From: DAHUXD01 sp963805495 | Lineage (GTDB): Bacteria; Acidobacteriota; Thermoanaerobaculia; UBA5066; Gp7-AA6 | DNA: 64,000 bases | Direction of reading: 5' to 3' | Assembly: GCA_963805495.1 (NCBI GenBank) | Contig: CAWDUQ010000004.1 | Span: 620,001 to 684,000 of the forward strand | Shown: positions 7,261 through 16,237 of the stretch, piece after piece | How positions within the stretch are numbered: position 1 is the stretch's first letter | Layout: every line of letters begins with the position of its first letter | Translations under genes and position numbers: made by a program | Notes under the pieces: generated by a model | What the model saw: the letters and a program-made list of their open reading frames with translations, nothing else | Database searches by the model: none | Told to the model about the DNA's origin: nothing

Positions 7261-9444
7261 GTGATCCACTTCGAGGAGATCCTCGAGAAGGTCGAGGCGT
7301 ACAACCCGAACTCGGACCAGGAACTGCTGCGCCGGGCCTATGTCTTTTCGGCGCGCGAGCACAAGGGCCAGGTCCGCCGCTCCGGCGAGCCGTACCTCGT
7401 CCATCCCCTGAACGTCGCGTCGATCCTGGCCGATCTCAAGGCCGACGACGTTTCGATCGTCGTCGGCCTTCTCCACGACGTGCTCGAGGACACGCTGACG
7501 ACCAAGGAATCGATCGCCCAGCAGTTCGGCGCGGAGGTCGCCGATCTCGTGGACGGCCTGACGAAGATCGGCAAGTTCTCTTACGTCTCCCGCGTCGAGG
7601 AGCAGGCGGAGACGTTTCGCAAGATGCTCCTCGCCATGATCTCCGACCTTCGGGTCGTGATGGTCAAGCTCGCGGACCGGCTCCACAACATGCGCACGCT
7701 CGGGTTCCTGCCCGAGGCCCGGCGCCAGGAGATCGCGCGGGAAACTCTCGACATTTACGCTCCGATCGCCCACCGGCTCGGCATGGGAAGCCTCAAGGGC
7801 GAGCTCGAGGACCTCGCGTTCCTGTACCTCGAGCCCGAGGAGCATCAGCGCCTCGCCCGCGAGGTCGCACGGCGCATGAAGGTCTCCGAGGGGATGATCG
7901 GGGACATCCGCCGGCGGATCGAGGCGCGGCTCGCCGACGCCGCCGTCCCGGCGGAGGTCTCCGGGCGGATGAAGCGCTACTACTCCATCAGGTCGAAGAT
8001 GAAACGGACCGGCGTCGAGGCGGCGCAGCTCTACGACATCCTCGCCTTCCGCATCGTCGTGCCCGAGACCCGGGACTGCTACGCGGCCCTCGGGATGGTC
8101 CACCAGCTCTGGCGGCCGGTGCCGGGGCGGATCAAGGACTATGTCGCGATGCCGAAGCCCAACTTCTACCAGTCCCTCCACACCACCGTCATCGGTGAGA
8201 CGGGGCAGCCCTTCGAGATCCAGATCCGGACCCGCGAGATGGATCTGATCGCGGAGCGCGGGATCGCGGCCCACTGGAAGTACAAGGAGGGCCGGCTCGG
8301 GCCGCACGCCGACGATGCCCGCTTCCAGTGGCTGCGCCAGCTCGCCGACTGGCAGAGCGAAGTCTCGGACCCTCGCCAGTTCCTGTCGTCCCTCAAGGTC
8401 GACCTCTACCCGGACGAGGTCTACACGTTCACCCCCAAGGGCGAGGTCTTCGCCTTCCCTCGCGGTGCCACGCCGATCGACTTCGCCTACCGCGTCCACA
8501 CCGACGTCGGGCACCGGTGCGTGGGCGCGCGGGTGAACGGGAAGCTCCTGCCCCTGCGGACGCCTCTCCAGAGCGGGGACATCGTCGAGATCCTCACCGG
8601 GCCGGGCCAGACACCGTCGCGGGACTGGTTGTCCTCGGTCGTCACGAGCCGCGCCCGTCACAAGATCCGCCACTTCATCCACGAGGAGGAGAAGCGGCAG
8701 GCCGTCGAGCTCGGGCGGCGGCTTCTCGAGCGGGAGCTCAAAAAGTTCAAACGGACCTTGAAGAAGCTCGACGCCGACGGAAGCCTCTCCCGCGAGCTGC
8801 CCCACTGGGGCTTCTCACGGCCGGAGGACCTCTTCGCGGCGATCGGCTACGGGAAGCTGGCGCCCCGAAACGCCCTGGAGCGGTTCGTGACCGCCGAGGA
8901 GCTGGCCCGTCCGGAAACCGAGAAGAAGGAGTCGGCCGTTTCCCGGGTCGTCCGGCGGATCCTGCCCTTCGGCGTGCCCGACATCGTCGTGGTCGGGCAC
9001 AATGACCTGCTCGCGACGCTCGCCAAGTGCTGCAATCCCGTGCCCGGCGAGAAGATCATCGGGTACATCACCCGGGGACGCGGCGTGTCGGTCCATTCCG
9101 AGAGCTGTCCCAACGTGAAGAACCTGCTCTACGACCCGGGCCGCCAGATCGACGTCGCCTGGGCCGGTGAGAAGAAGGCGTCCTACGCCATCGAGCTCGA
9201 GGTCTCGACCGAGGACCGGCCGGGCCTGCTCGCCGATGTCACCCAGGCGATCGCCGGCGAGGGCTCGAACATCCGACGGATCGAAGCCCGGGTCGAGGAG
9301 ACCCGGAACGCTTTCGTGACCGTCTCGCTCGAAGCCACGGGCTTGAAGCAGCTCGACAAAATCGTGGCCCGCATCCGGGCGATCCCGGGAGTCCGCGACG
9401 TCGTGCGGAAGTACAACGTCGCGAGGGCGGGGGAGAGAGAGTAG
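7261..9444 (+). CDS. relA: Bifunctional (p)ppGpp synthetase/hydrolase (Rel/SpoT family)
   Basis: 727 residues with the complete long-RSH layout. An HD hydrolase domain (about 20-180) has H48 and H72-D73 in LLHDVLEDT. The synthetase domain (about 235-345) contains KRYYSIRSKM, NFYQSLHT and FEIQIRTREM. TGS (about 380-445) and C-terminal ACT (about 645-720) domains follow, separated by a linker with CCNPVPGEKIIGYITRGRG. It makes and degrades the stringent-response alarmone in response to starvation at the ribosome. Both catalytic halves look intact, so it is probably the single bifunctional enzyme of the cell. The start is GTG; no ribosome site is evident. Confidence 0.96.
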   Translation: MIHFEEILEKVEAYNPNSDQELLRRAYVFSAREHKGQVRRSGEPYLVHPLNVASILADLKADDVSIVVGLLHDVLEDTLTTKESIAQQFGAEVADLVDGLTKIGKFSYVSRVEEQAETFRKMLLAMISDLRVVMVKLADRLHNMRTLGFLPEARRQEIARETLDIYAPIAHRLGMGSLKGELEDLAFLYLEPEEHQRLAREVARRMKVSEGMIGDIRRRIEARLADAAVPAEVSGRMKRYYSIRSKMKRTGVEAAQLYDILAFRIVVPETRDCYAALGMVHQLWRPVPGRIKDYVAMPKPNFYQSLHTTVIGETGQPFEIQIRTREMDLIAERGIAAHWKYKEGRLGPHADDARFQWLRQLADWQSEVSDPRQFLSSLKVDLYPDEVYTFTPKGEVFAFPRGATPIDFAYRVHTDVGHRCVGARVNGKLLPLRTPLQSGDIVEILTGPGQTPSRDWLSSVVTSRARHKIRHFIHEEEKRQAVELGRRLLERELKKFKRTLKKLDADGSLSRELPHWGFSRPEDLFAAIGYGKLAPRNALERFVTAEELARPETEKKESAVSRVVRRILPFGVPDIVVVGHNDLLATLAKCCNPVPGEKIIGYITRGRGVSVHSESCPNVKNLLYDPGRQIDVAWAGEKKASYAIELEVSTEDRPGLLADVTQAIAGEGSNIRRIEARVEETRNAFVTVSLEATGLKQLDKIVARIRAIPGVRDVVRKYNVARAGERE

Positions 9445-9505
9445 GGGAGAGACGGCGGAGGGCGGACGGCACGGACGGCGTGCGCCCTGCGGTCGGGGTG
9501 CGGTC

Positions 9506-9721
9506 TTATGCCGTCTTCGCCTTCGGCCGCGGAATCGGCTTGGTGATCTTGCCCGACCGGATGCAGCGGGTGCACGCGGAGACCTTGCGGGAAACGCCGT
9601 CGACGACCGAGCGCACCGTCTTGACGTTGAGGTGCCACTTCCGGTTGGTCACGTTGTGGGCGTGGCTGACACGGTGCCCCGACATGGGGGTCTTTCCGCA
9701 GAACTGACAATGTTGGGCCAT
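9506..9721 (-). CDS. rpmB: 50S ribosomal protein L28
   Basis: 71 residues; basic. It begins MAQHCQFCGKTPMSGHRVSH and carries two CxxC pairs (C5/C8 and C50/C53), the zinc-binding form of L28. The frame stays open further upstream, but the true start is the ATG at 9721, which has AGGAG just before it and gives the normal family length. It is convergent with the Rel gene (61 bases between stops) and divergent from pilM. Confidence 0.96.
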   Translation of the reverse strand: MAQHCQFCGKTPMSGHRVSHAHNVTNRKWHLNVKTVRSVVDGVSRKVSACTRCIRSGKITKPIPRPKAKTA

Positions 9722-9874
9722 CGGTCTCCTCGCCTCGACGGTGGGTCGAAAAAACCCGCGAAGCCTACAACGGTCTCGGGATCGACGCAAGAAAGAACAG
9801 CTGACCTTCGGTGGGAGCACCTGTCCGAGAGGCTTAAGTCTTTGCCAATTCGGACGTTCGGTCGGTTCTCTCTC

Positions 9875-9903
9875 TTGACCACGGAATAACCTTTTGCTAT
9901 TCT
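9875..9903 (+). promoter_or_regulatory. Sigma70-type promoter of the pilMNOPQ operon
   Basis: TTGACC (9875-9880), a 17-base spacer and TATTCT (9898-9903). The -10 is preceded by TGC, giving an extended -10. This is the best housekeeping-type promoter in the window. It lies 54 bases before the pilM GTG, in an AT-richer stretch than its surroundings. Confidence 0.7.
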
Positions 9904-9957
9904 TCAAACCAGCCGAATAAGTCCAAGTCAAAGCCCGTAACCGTCTTTCTTTTTTCG

Positions 9958-11031
9958 GTGGGGCGAAGCGTGCTGTTTAAGAAGTCCAAGAACCTAGTGG
10001 GTCTGGACATCGGGTCCTCGGCGATTAAGCTCGTCGAACTCAAGGACTCGAAGGGTGGAGGCTATCGCCTCGTCAAGACCGGCCTGGAGTCCCTTTCCCC
10101 CGAGGCCATCGTGGACGGGGCGATCATGGATTCCTCCCTGGTTGTCGACACGGTCAACCGGATCGTGTCGTCCCTCTCCGTCCGAAACCCGGACTTCGGA
10201 ACCTCCCTGTCCGGGCATTCCGTGATCATCAAGAAGATCTCGTTGCCGGCCATGTCCCCGGAAGAGCTCGCCGAGTCGATCCGCTGGGAGGCCGAGCAGT
10301 ACGTGCCCTTCGACATCAACGACGTCAACCTCGACTACGTGGTCCTCGAGTCGGGCGGCGGCGAAACGATGGACGTCCTGCTCGTGGCGGTCAAGAAGGA
10401 CAAGATCGGCGATTACACGAGCGTCATCACGCAGGCCGGGAAGACCCCGGCCCTCGTCGACGTCGACGCCTTCGCCCTGCAGAACGCCTACGAGGCGAAC
10501 TACCCGGTCGAGCCCGGCCGCGTCGTCGCGCTCGTCAACATCGGCGCCTCGGTGACGAACGTCAACATCCTTTCGGGCTCGAACACCATTTTCTGGCGCG
10601 ACATCTCCTTCGGGGGCAACCAGTACACCGACGCGATCCAGAAGCAGCTTTCGCTGTCCTTCGACCTCGCCGAGTCTCTCAAGAAGGGCGAGAAGACCGG
10701 CGACCAGTCGCTCCAGGACATCCTCCCGATCCTGCGCTCGGTCTCCGACGACCTGGCCCAGGAGCTTCAGAAGACCTTCGACTTTTTCCTCGCGACGACG
10801 TCGACGGAGAAGATCGACCAGATCTTCATCTCCGGCGGATCCTCGCGCGTGGTCAACCTCGACTCGCAGCTGAAGGAGCGGTTCAACATCCCGGTCGAGA
10901 TCCTCAACCCGTTCCGCCAGATCGACATTGCCGGCGCTTCGGTGTCCGGCGAGTGGTTGACCGACAACGCGCCGAGCCTGGCCGTGGCCGTGGGCCTCGC
11001 GATCCGGCACGTCGGGGATGAAGCGGCTTGA
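9958..11031 (+). CDS. pilM: Type IV pilus assembly protein PilM
   Basis: 357-residue actin-like cytoplasmic ATPase-fold protein. It opens with LVGLDIGSSAIKLVEL (phosphate-1 loop) and has the FIDIN-like YVPFDINDVNLDY segment and SGGSSRVVNLDSQL near the C-terminus. PilM binds the N-terminal tail of PilN and links the cytoplasmic motor to the PilN/PilO/PilP alignment complex. The start could be GTG 9958 or GTG 9970; neither has a strong ribosome site. It overlaps pilN by 4 bases. Confidence 0.96.
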   Translation: MGRSVLFKKSKNLVGLDIGSSAIKLVELKDSKGGGYRLVKTGLESLSPEAIVDGAIMDSSLVVDTVNRIVSSLSVRNPDFGTSLSGHSVIIKKISLPAMSPEELAESIRWEAEQYVPFDINDVNLDYVVLESGGGETMDVLLVAVKKDKIGDYTSVITQAGKTPALVDVDAFALQNAYEANYPVEPGRVVALVNIGASVTNVNILSGSNTIFWRDISFGGNQYTDAIQKQLSLSFDLAESLKKGEKTGDQSLQDILPILRSVSDDLAQELQKTFDFFLATTSTEKIDQIFISGGSSRVVNLDSQLKERFNIPVEILNPFRQIDIAGASVSGEWLTDNAPSLAVAVGLAIRHVGDEAA

Positions 11032-11660
11032 TCAGGATCAACCTCCTCACCGAGGCCAGGGCGGCGGCCGCCAAGAGGAAGGGGCCGGCCCTTCCGACGG
11101 GGGCCAAGCTCAACAACCTGCTGCTCATCGGGGGCGTGGCCCTCGGCCTGATCTACATCGGCACGATGTACCTCGTCCTGTCGAGCAAGCGAAGTCACCT
11201 CGACGAGGAGATCGGCAAGGCCAAGGAAGAGGTCGCCCGCCTCAAGTCGATCATCGACGAGGTCAAGGGCTACGAGGACAAGAAGCGCAGCCTCGAGGAG
11301 AAGATCGCTCTCATCAACAACCTCAAGACGAACCAGAAGGGCCCGGTCCGCCTGATGGACGAGGTGTCCAAGGCGCTGCCGGACCTCGTCTGGCTGACCG
11401 AGATGGCGATGGAGGGCAACCAGGTGACGCTCAAGGGCAAGACCCTGTCGCCCAACGCCGTCGCGACCTATCTGGAGAACCTCAAGAAGAGCCCCTACTT
11501 CGCGGAACCGGTTTTCAAGAACCTGGGACGCGAGGCCGGGCCGCAGGGCATCTATTCCTGGGAGATGACGGTCACGTTCACGTCGCTCAAACCGGTGTCG
11601 CCGCCGGGCGCGCCGCCGGGCGGCCCGAAACCGGCGCGGACTCCCGGGGCGGGGGCATAG
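11028..11660 (+). CDS. pilN: Type IV pilus assembly protein PilN
   Basis: 210 residues. The start is TTG at 11028, overlapping the pilM stop as TTGA. The short N-terminal cytoplasmic tail begins MIRINLLTEAR, close to the conserved INLLP-type motif that docks into PilM. One membrane helix (about 28-48) follows, then a periplasmic coiled-coil region and a ferredoxin-like domain. The C-terminus is Pro/Gly-rich. Inner-membrane part of the pilus alignment complex. Confidence 0.94.
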   Translation: MIRINLLTEARAAAAKRKGPALPTGAKLNNLLLIGGVALGLIYIGTMYLVLSSKRSHLDEEIGKAKEEVARLKSIIDEVKGYEDKKRSLEEKIALINNLKTNQKGPVRLMDEVSKALPDLVWLTEMAMEGNQVTLKGKTLSPNAVATYLENLKKSPYFAEPVFKNLGREAGPQGIYSWEMTVTFTSLKPVSPPGAPPGGPKPARTPGAGA

Positions 11661-11663
11661 GCC

Positions 11664-12347
11664 ATGGCCATTTTCGGCATCAGCGTCGAAGAAAAGCCCT
11701 GGTACTACGCCCTGGGTATCGGCGTCTTCGTCGGCGCCCTGCTGGCGGGAGCCGTGCACTGGTTCCTGTTGAAGCCCATGCAGGAGGAGATCGCCGCCAA
11801 GAAGGTCGAACTCGAAGGGCTCAACCAGGAGATCGCCAAGGGCCGCGCCGCCGAGCGCAAGCTCGCGCAGTTCCGAGAAGAGGTCAAGCGGCTGGAGCTC
11901 GAGTTGACCAAGCTCCTTCAGATCCTTCCGTCCAAGCGGAACACCGAGGAGCTCATCAAGCGGATCGAGACCCTGACGCGCCAGGGAGACTTCGTCCTCA
12001 AGAAGTTCACGCCGGGCGAGTTCATCCAGAAGGACTTCTACGCGGAATGGCCGATCGACATCCAGGTCGAGGGCACGTACCACAACCTCGCACTCTTCTT
12101 CGACCGCATGAGCCGGTTCTCCCGCATCGTCAACGTCGAGAACATGAAGATCACGTCGCTCGACAACGTCCCGGGCAAGTCGATCGCGGCGACCTTCGTC
12201 GCGAAGACCTTCATTTACACGGGCGAGGAGCCCGGCGCCACGGGTACGGCGGCGGCGGGAACCCCCGGCGCGACACCCCCCGTCGGACGGGCCGGCGCGA
12301 GCGCTCAGACGCTCAAGAGCCGGGCCGAAGGCGGAGGTGTGGATTGA
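11664..12347 (+). CDS. pilO: Type IV pilus assembly protein PilO
   Basis: 227 residues. One membrane segment (about 14-34) is followed by a coiled coil (about 38-80) and a periplasmic domain containing GTYHNLALFFDRMSRFSRIVNVENM-type sequence typical of PilO (only part quoted). PilO pairs with PilN and contacts PilP. An Ala/Gly/Pro-rich tail of about 30 residues ends the protein. It starts 3 bases after the pilN stop and overlaps pilP as TTGA. Confidence 0.94.
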   Translation: MAIFGISVEEKPWYYALGIGVFVGALLAGAVHWFLLKPMQEEIAAKKVELEGLNQEIAKGRAAERKLAQFREEVKRLELELTKLLQILPSKRNTEELIKRIETLTRQGDFVLKKFTPGEFIQKDFYAEWPIDIQVEGTYHNLALFFDRMSRFSRIVNVENMKITSLDNVPGKSIAATFVAKTFIYTGEEPGATGTAAAGTPGATPPVGRAGASAQTLKSRAEGGGVD

Positions 12348-12868
12348 GACGCGCACCGCTTCTCGTCGCCCTGCTCGCGCTCGTTTCGGCGGGTGCGTTC
12401 GCGCAGACCCCGGTTCCGACCGCGGGCGCGGCCCCGGCGGCGACTCCGCCGGCGGTCATCGCTCCGGTCCCGGAGTCGCCGGGCCAGAGCCTGATCGAGC
12501 AGGACGAGTCCGCGATGTCGGGTCGCGCCTATTCCTACGATCCGGCAGGCCGTCGCGATCCCTTCCGCTCGCTCCTGGTGCGCGAGCAGAGCCGGGGCGG
12601 GCCCCAGCGGCCGCCGGGGATCGCGGGCATCTCGATCGACGATCTCGTGGTGCACGGGATCTGGAAGACCAGGGCGGGTTACGTCGCCCAGATCCGGGCG
12701 ACGGACAACAAGAGCTATCTCATCCGCGCCGGCGACCTGCTCTACGACGGCGAGGTCACGCGGGTCGGGCCCAACGAGGTCCAGTTCCGGCAGAACCTCA
12801 ACGATCCCCAGAGCGTGAAGCCGTTTCGGGAAGTGACCAAGCAGCTCAACGCGACGGTCAAGCAGTGA
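12344..12868 (+). CDS. pilP: Type IV pilus assembly lipo/periplasmic protein PilP
   Basis: 174 residues from a TTG start at 12344 that overlaps the pilO stop; GGCGGAGGTG just upstream serves as ribosome site. The signal peptide reads RRAPLLVALLALVSAGAFAQ and lacks a lipobox cysteine, unlike the lipoprotein PilP of Pseudomonas or Neisseria. YDPAGRRDPFRSLL is the PilP hallmark, and the C-terminal beta domain has GIWKTRAGYVAQIR and YLIRAGDLLYDGEV. PilP bridges PilN/PilO to the PilQ secretin. Confidence 0.92.
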   Translation: MRRAPLLVALLALVSAGAFAQTPVPTAGAAPAATPPAVIAPVPESPGQSLIEQDESAMSGRAYSYDPAGRRDPFRSLLVREQSRGGPQRPPGIAGISIDDLVVHGIWKTRAGYVAQIRATDNKSYLIRAGDLLYDGEVTRVGPNEVQFRQNLNDPQSVKPFREVTKQLNATVKQ

Positions 12869-12915
12869 GGACGGATCTTCTGGTGAAGACGCTTTTCCGC
12901 GCGACGGGAGGAACG

Positions 12916-15627
12916 ATGCGAATCGCATTCAGAGCAACCGCGACGGCTACGGCGCTCGCGCTGTCATGGGCAGCCGCCGTCGGCTGTTCCTCGGGGGGGC
13001 ACAAGCCCCAGAGCTCCGCCGACGCGGCGTCGGCGCCCACCGCGTCCCAACCGGTCGAGGCCGCGGCCGCGTCGTCCTCCGGAGCCACGGCCAAGATCAC
13101 TCAGGCCGCCCTGAACGAGGACTCCGACGGCGCCCGTGTCGTCCTCTCGTCCAATGCCCCGCTGCTCTACACGTCCTACGAGCCGCGCCCGGACCTGTTG
13201 ATCGTCGACCTTCGCGATACGACCGTCGCCGCTGGATTCCATGCGCCGGCGACGCCCGGCGGCGGGCTCGTCGAGTCGATCAAGTTCGAAGAGCTCGACG
13301 AGCTCGGCAAGCGCATCACCCGGCTCTCGATCGCGCACAATCCCGACTCCAAGCCCGACGTTCGCTCGGTCGGCCAGGGCCTGGCGATTGCCTTCAACGG
13401 CTCCACCGCCGTCGCGTCGAGCGAGGCCGAGAGCGCTCCGGAGCCGGCGGCAGAACCCGCGCCGGCGATCGCGAGCGCGCCGCTGGCGGCTCCCGCCCCG
13501 GCCGCCGCGCCGCAATCTCCCCCGGCGGTTTCCACCCTGGCGCGGGGCGAAACGGCCCACGCTCTGGAAAAGGTCTCGGTCGACTCGAGGGACGGGCGGG
13601 TTTCCGTCACCCTTCTGGGGGACGGGTGGTTCTCGCCCAAGGACTTCGTGCTGGCGAACCCGCCGCGCATCGTGCTCGACCTGCCCGGCGTGAAGAACGA
13701 AATGCGCCAGCGCTCGATCGCCGTCCAGGGAGAGCTCGTGACCCGGGTCCGGGTCTCTCAGTTCCAGACCACTCCCGAATTGATCACGCGCGTCGTGATC
13801 GATCTCGCGCGGCCGGTGGCCCACGCGGTCGTGCCGGACGGCGAGAATCTCGCCGTCGTCATCGGCGAAGGCGTCACGACCGCGGAATCCGCTCCGACCC
13901 CGCCCCCGGCGGTTGCCGCGGTCGTGGCCAGCGAGCCTCCGGTCGCCGCCGAAGCGGCCCCGTCGACGACGACCCTCGCGGTGGAAGACCGCGTGCCCGC
14001 CGCCCCGGCCCCCGAGCTTCAGGCCGCCCCGGTCTCGCAGACTCCGGTCGTCCTCGCCGAATCCGCTCCCGAGCCCGCACCCGCACCGCCTCCGGCGGCG
14101 GTTGAAGAATCGCATCCGGCCCCGGCCGACGTCGCGCCGCCGGTCCCGGTCGCGGCCTCAGCGCCGCCCGCGGTGCCCGCCGCGCCGGCTCCGGCCCCGA
14201 AAGCCGAGCCGATGGCCGAAACCCGGGTCGCGCCGCCGCCAGCGCCCCGTCCGGCGCCGGCCCCGGTGTCAGCCCCCGCGACGGCCCGCTCCAGCGCCAG
14301 GCCCCCGGCCACCCGGGGCGAGGCCCTCTTCGAAGCGGCCGCCGCCGCCCTCGACGCGGATCAGTCGACCCAGCAGGCGCCGGGCTCGACCTACCGCTCC
14401 CGGACGATCTCGGAAGCCCAGTCGCAGTTCACGGGCGAGCCGATCTCTCTCGACTTGAAGGACGCCGACATCAAGGACGTTTTCCGGACGATCTCGCAGC
14501 TGACCGGCCTGAACATCGTCATCGACCCGGAGGTCCGCGGAACCGTGACGGTCCAGCTCGAGGACGTCCCGTGGGACCAGGCGCTCGACCTGATCCTCAA
14601 GCAGAACAGCCTCGGGTACGTGCTCGAGAACAACATCATGCGCATCGCGACGACCTCGAAACTCCAGGCGGAGGAGTCCGATCGCGCGCGCCTCGCCGAG
14701 GCTCGCCAGGCGGCCGAGCCGACCCGGACGGTCATCAAGAAGCTCTCCTACGCGAAGGCTTCGGAGATCGTCCCGACGCTGCAGAGCGTGATGTCCAAGC
14801 GCGGCGCGATCGTGGTCGACCAGCGCACGAACACCCTGATCATCCGGGAGATCCCGACGTATCTGCCGGCCGTGCTCCAGCTCATCGACAACCTCGATAC
14901 GGCCACCCCGCAGGTCGTCATCGAGTCGCGGATCGTGGAGACGACCAAGAGCCTCGGCCGCAGCCTCGGCATCAACTGGAGCGTGCGCGGCAAGGCCGAC
15001 ACGGAGACCGGGAACACCACGAACCTGATCTTCCCGAACAAGATCCTGGGCGGCATCGACGTCGGCCTCGGCAACGGGCCGACGGTGGCTTCGCTCGTGC
15101 TCGGCAACATCCTCAACACGTTCAACCTGGACGTGGCGCTGACGGCGGCCGAGAACCAGGGCCTCCTGAAGATCATCTCGTCGCCGAAGGTCACGTCGCT
15201 GACCAACACGCCCGCCCTCATCCAGTCGGGCGTCCAGATTCCCGTCCAGACGACCGTCAACAACACGACGACGGTCATCTACGTCGATGCCACGCTGAAA
15301 CTCGACGTGACGCCCCAGATCACCGCCGAAGGCACGATCCTGCTGACGGTCAACGTCACCAAGCGCGAGCCGGCCGTCGCCCTGAACCTCTCACTCGGGC
15401 AGAACGTCCCCCTGACGATCCGCGAGTACCGCGGCCAGGTCCTCGTCAAGGACGGTGGAACGACCGTCATCGGCGGCATCTTCCAGATCAACGACCAGGA
15501 CCAGAACAACATGATCCCGGGCTTGTGGAAGATCCCGATCCTCGGAAACCTGTTCCGGAACAAGACCCGGACCGAGAAGCACGACGAGCTGCTCATATTC
15601 ATCACCCCCCGGATCCTCCGGTCGTAA
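12916..15627 (+). CDS. pilQ: Type IV pilus secretin PilQ
   Basis: 903 residues. Start at ATG 12916 with GGGAGGA upstream; GTG 12865, overlapping the pilP stop, is a possible alternative. The signal sequence ends in AAVGC followed by SSGG, so the protein may be lipidated, which is unusual for PilQ. Two peptidoglycan-binding AMIN domains occupy about 59-159 and 214-315. A very Ala/Pro-rich linker (about 322-472) follows, then the N0/secretin-N domain (GEPISLDLKDADIKDVFR, about 505-580) and the secretin pore (about 665-903, ending LLIFITPRILRS). It forms the outer-membrane pore through which the pilus passes. Confidence 0.95.
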   Translation: MRIAFRATATATALALSWAAAVGCSSGGHKPQSSADAASAPTASQPVEAAAASSSGATAKITQAALNEDSDGARVVLSSNAPLLYTSYEPRPDLLIVDLRDTTVAAGFHAPATPGGGLVESIKFEELDELGKRITRLSIAHNPDSKPDVRSVGQGLAIAFNGSTAVASSEAESAPEPAAEPAPAIASAPLAAPAPAAAPQSPPAVSTLARGETAHALEKVSVDSRDGRVSVTLLGDGWFSPKDFVLANPPRIVLDLPGVKNEMRQRSIAVQGELVTRVRVSQFQTTPELITRVVIDLARPVAHAVVPDGENLAVVIGEGVTTAESAPTPPPAVAAVVASEPPVAAEAAPSTTTLAVEDRVPAAPAPELQAAPVSQTPVVLAESAPEPAPAPPPAAVEESHPAPADVAPPVPVAASAPPAVPAAPAPAPKAEPMAETRVAPPPAPRPAPAPVSAPATARSSARPPATRGEALFEAAAAALDADQSTQQAPGSTYRSRTISEAQSQFTGEPISLDLKDADIKDVFRTISQLTGLNIVIDPEVRGTVTVQLEDVPWDQALDLILKQNSLGYVLENNIMRIATTSKLQAEESDRARLAEARQAAEPTRTVIKKLSYAKASEIVPTLQSVMSKRGAIVVDQRTNTLIIREIPTYLPAVLQLIDNLDTATPQVVIESRIVETTKSLGRSLGINWSVRGKADTETGNTTNLIFPNKILGGIDVGLGNGPTVASLVLGNILNTFNLDVALTAAENQGLLKIISSPKVTSLTNTPALIQSGVQIPVQTTVNNTTTVIYVDATLKLDVTPQITAEGTILLTVNVTKREPAVALNLSLGQNVPLTIREYRGQVLVKDGGTTVIGGIFQINDQDQNNMIPGLWKIPILGNLFRNKTRTEKHDELLIFITPRILRS

Positions 15628-15640
15628 GGGAGAGGCGTCC

Positions 15641-16228
15641 ATGAAGAACAGAGTCCTTTTCGGAATGGCCCTGGTGGCCGCGGCGCTCGTCTTTGCGAGC
15701 GGGTGCACCAACAAGCAGGGCGAGACCGAGTCGCCCGTCTTCATCACGGTAGACATGGAACTGCAGCCGGGCTTCATCAACGTCGCCAACGTGGCGCCCG
15801 TCCAGATCGACACGATCAACCTCCGGTCCGCGCTGAAAGATCCAACGGGCATCGATACGCGGGGCTTTGCGGACACCCAGATCAACAGCTACCGCGTCGC
15901 GTTTCGCAGGACAGACGGCGGGACGCTGGTGCCACCGGCGCAGGTTTTCGGAGCGGGCATCGTGGTCCCGGTCAATGGCACCGCGACGCTCTCGAACTTC
16001 CCGGTGCTCTACGCGCCCGCCCTCCAGCAGACGCCTTTCGATCAGCTCCTGCCCTTCAACGGCGGAATTGACCGGGAGACCGGACGCGACGAGATCGACA
16101 CCGCATTCGACATCACGTTCTACGGAACGACCGTGTCCGGCATACGTGTCGAGAGCGAGACCGCGAGCGGAATTCTCATCTTTCGATACTCCGCTGCCGC
16201 CGCCACGGCCGCGAATTCGGGCAGGTAA
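15641..16228 (+). CDS. Lipoprotein of unknown function in the pil operon
   Basis: 195 residues. The signal peptide ends in VFASGC, a lipobox with the modified cysteine at about residue 22. The mature part is beta-rich (FITVDMELQPGFINVANV...) with no domain I recognise; it ends in an Ala-rich stretch. It begins 13 bases after pilQ and 9 bases before the IPT/TIG gene, with GGGAGAGG as ribosome site, so it is almost certainly cotranscribed with pilMNOPQ. A role in the outer-membrane end of the pilus machine is inferred from position only. Confidence 0.8.
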   Translation: MKNRVLFGMALVAAALVFASGCTNKQGETESPVFITVDMELQPGFINVANVAPVQIDTINLRSALKDPTGIDTRGFADTQINSYRVAFRRTDGGTLVPPAQVFGAGIVVPVNGTATLSNFPVLYAPALQQTPFDQLLPFNGGIDRETGRDEIDTAFDITFYGTTVSGIRVESETASGILIFRYSAAAATAANSGR

Positions 16229-16237
16229 GGGGGGTCC

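Noticed and set aside
9445..9505. Possible bidirectional terminator between the Rel and rpmB genes
   Set aside because: Only short interrupted complementary arms can be found; too weak to call.
12865..12915. Upstream GTG start for pilQ overlapping the pilP stop
   Set aside because: ATG 12916 has a better ribosome site and places the signal peptide at the N-terminus; the upstream GTG is kept only as an alternative.
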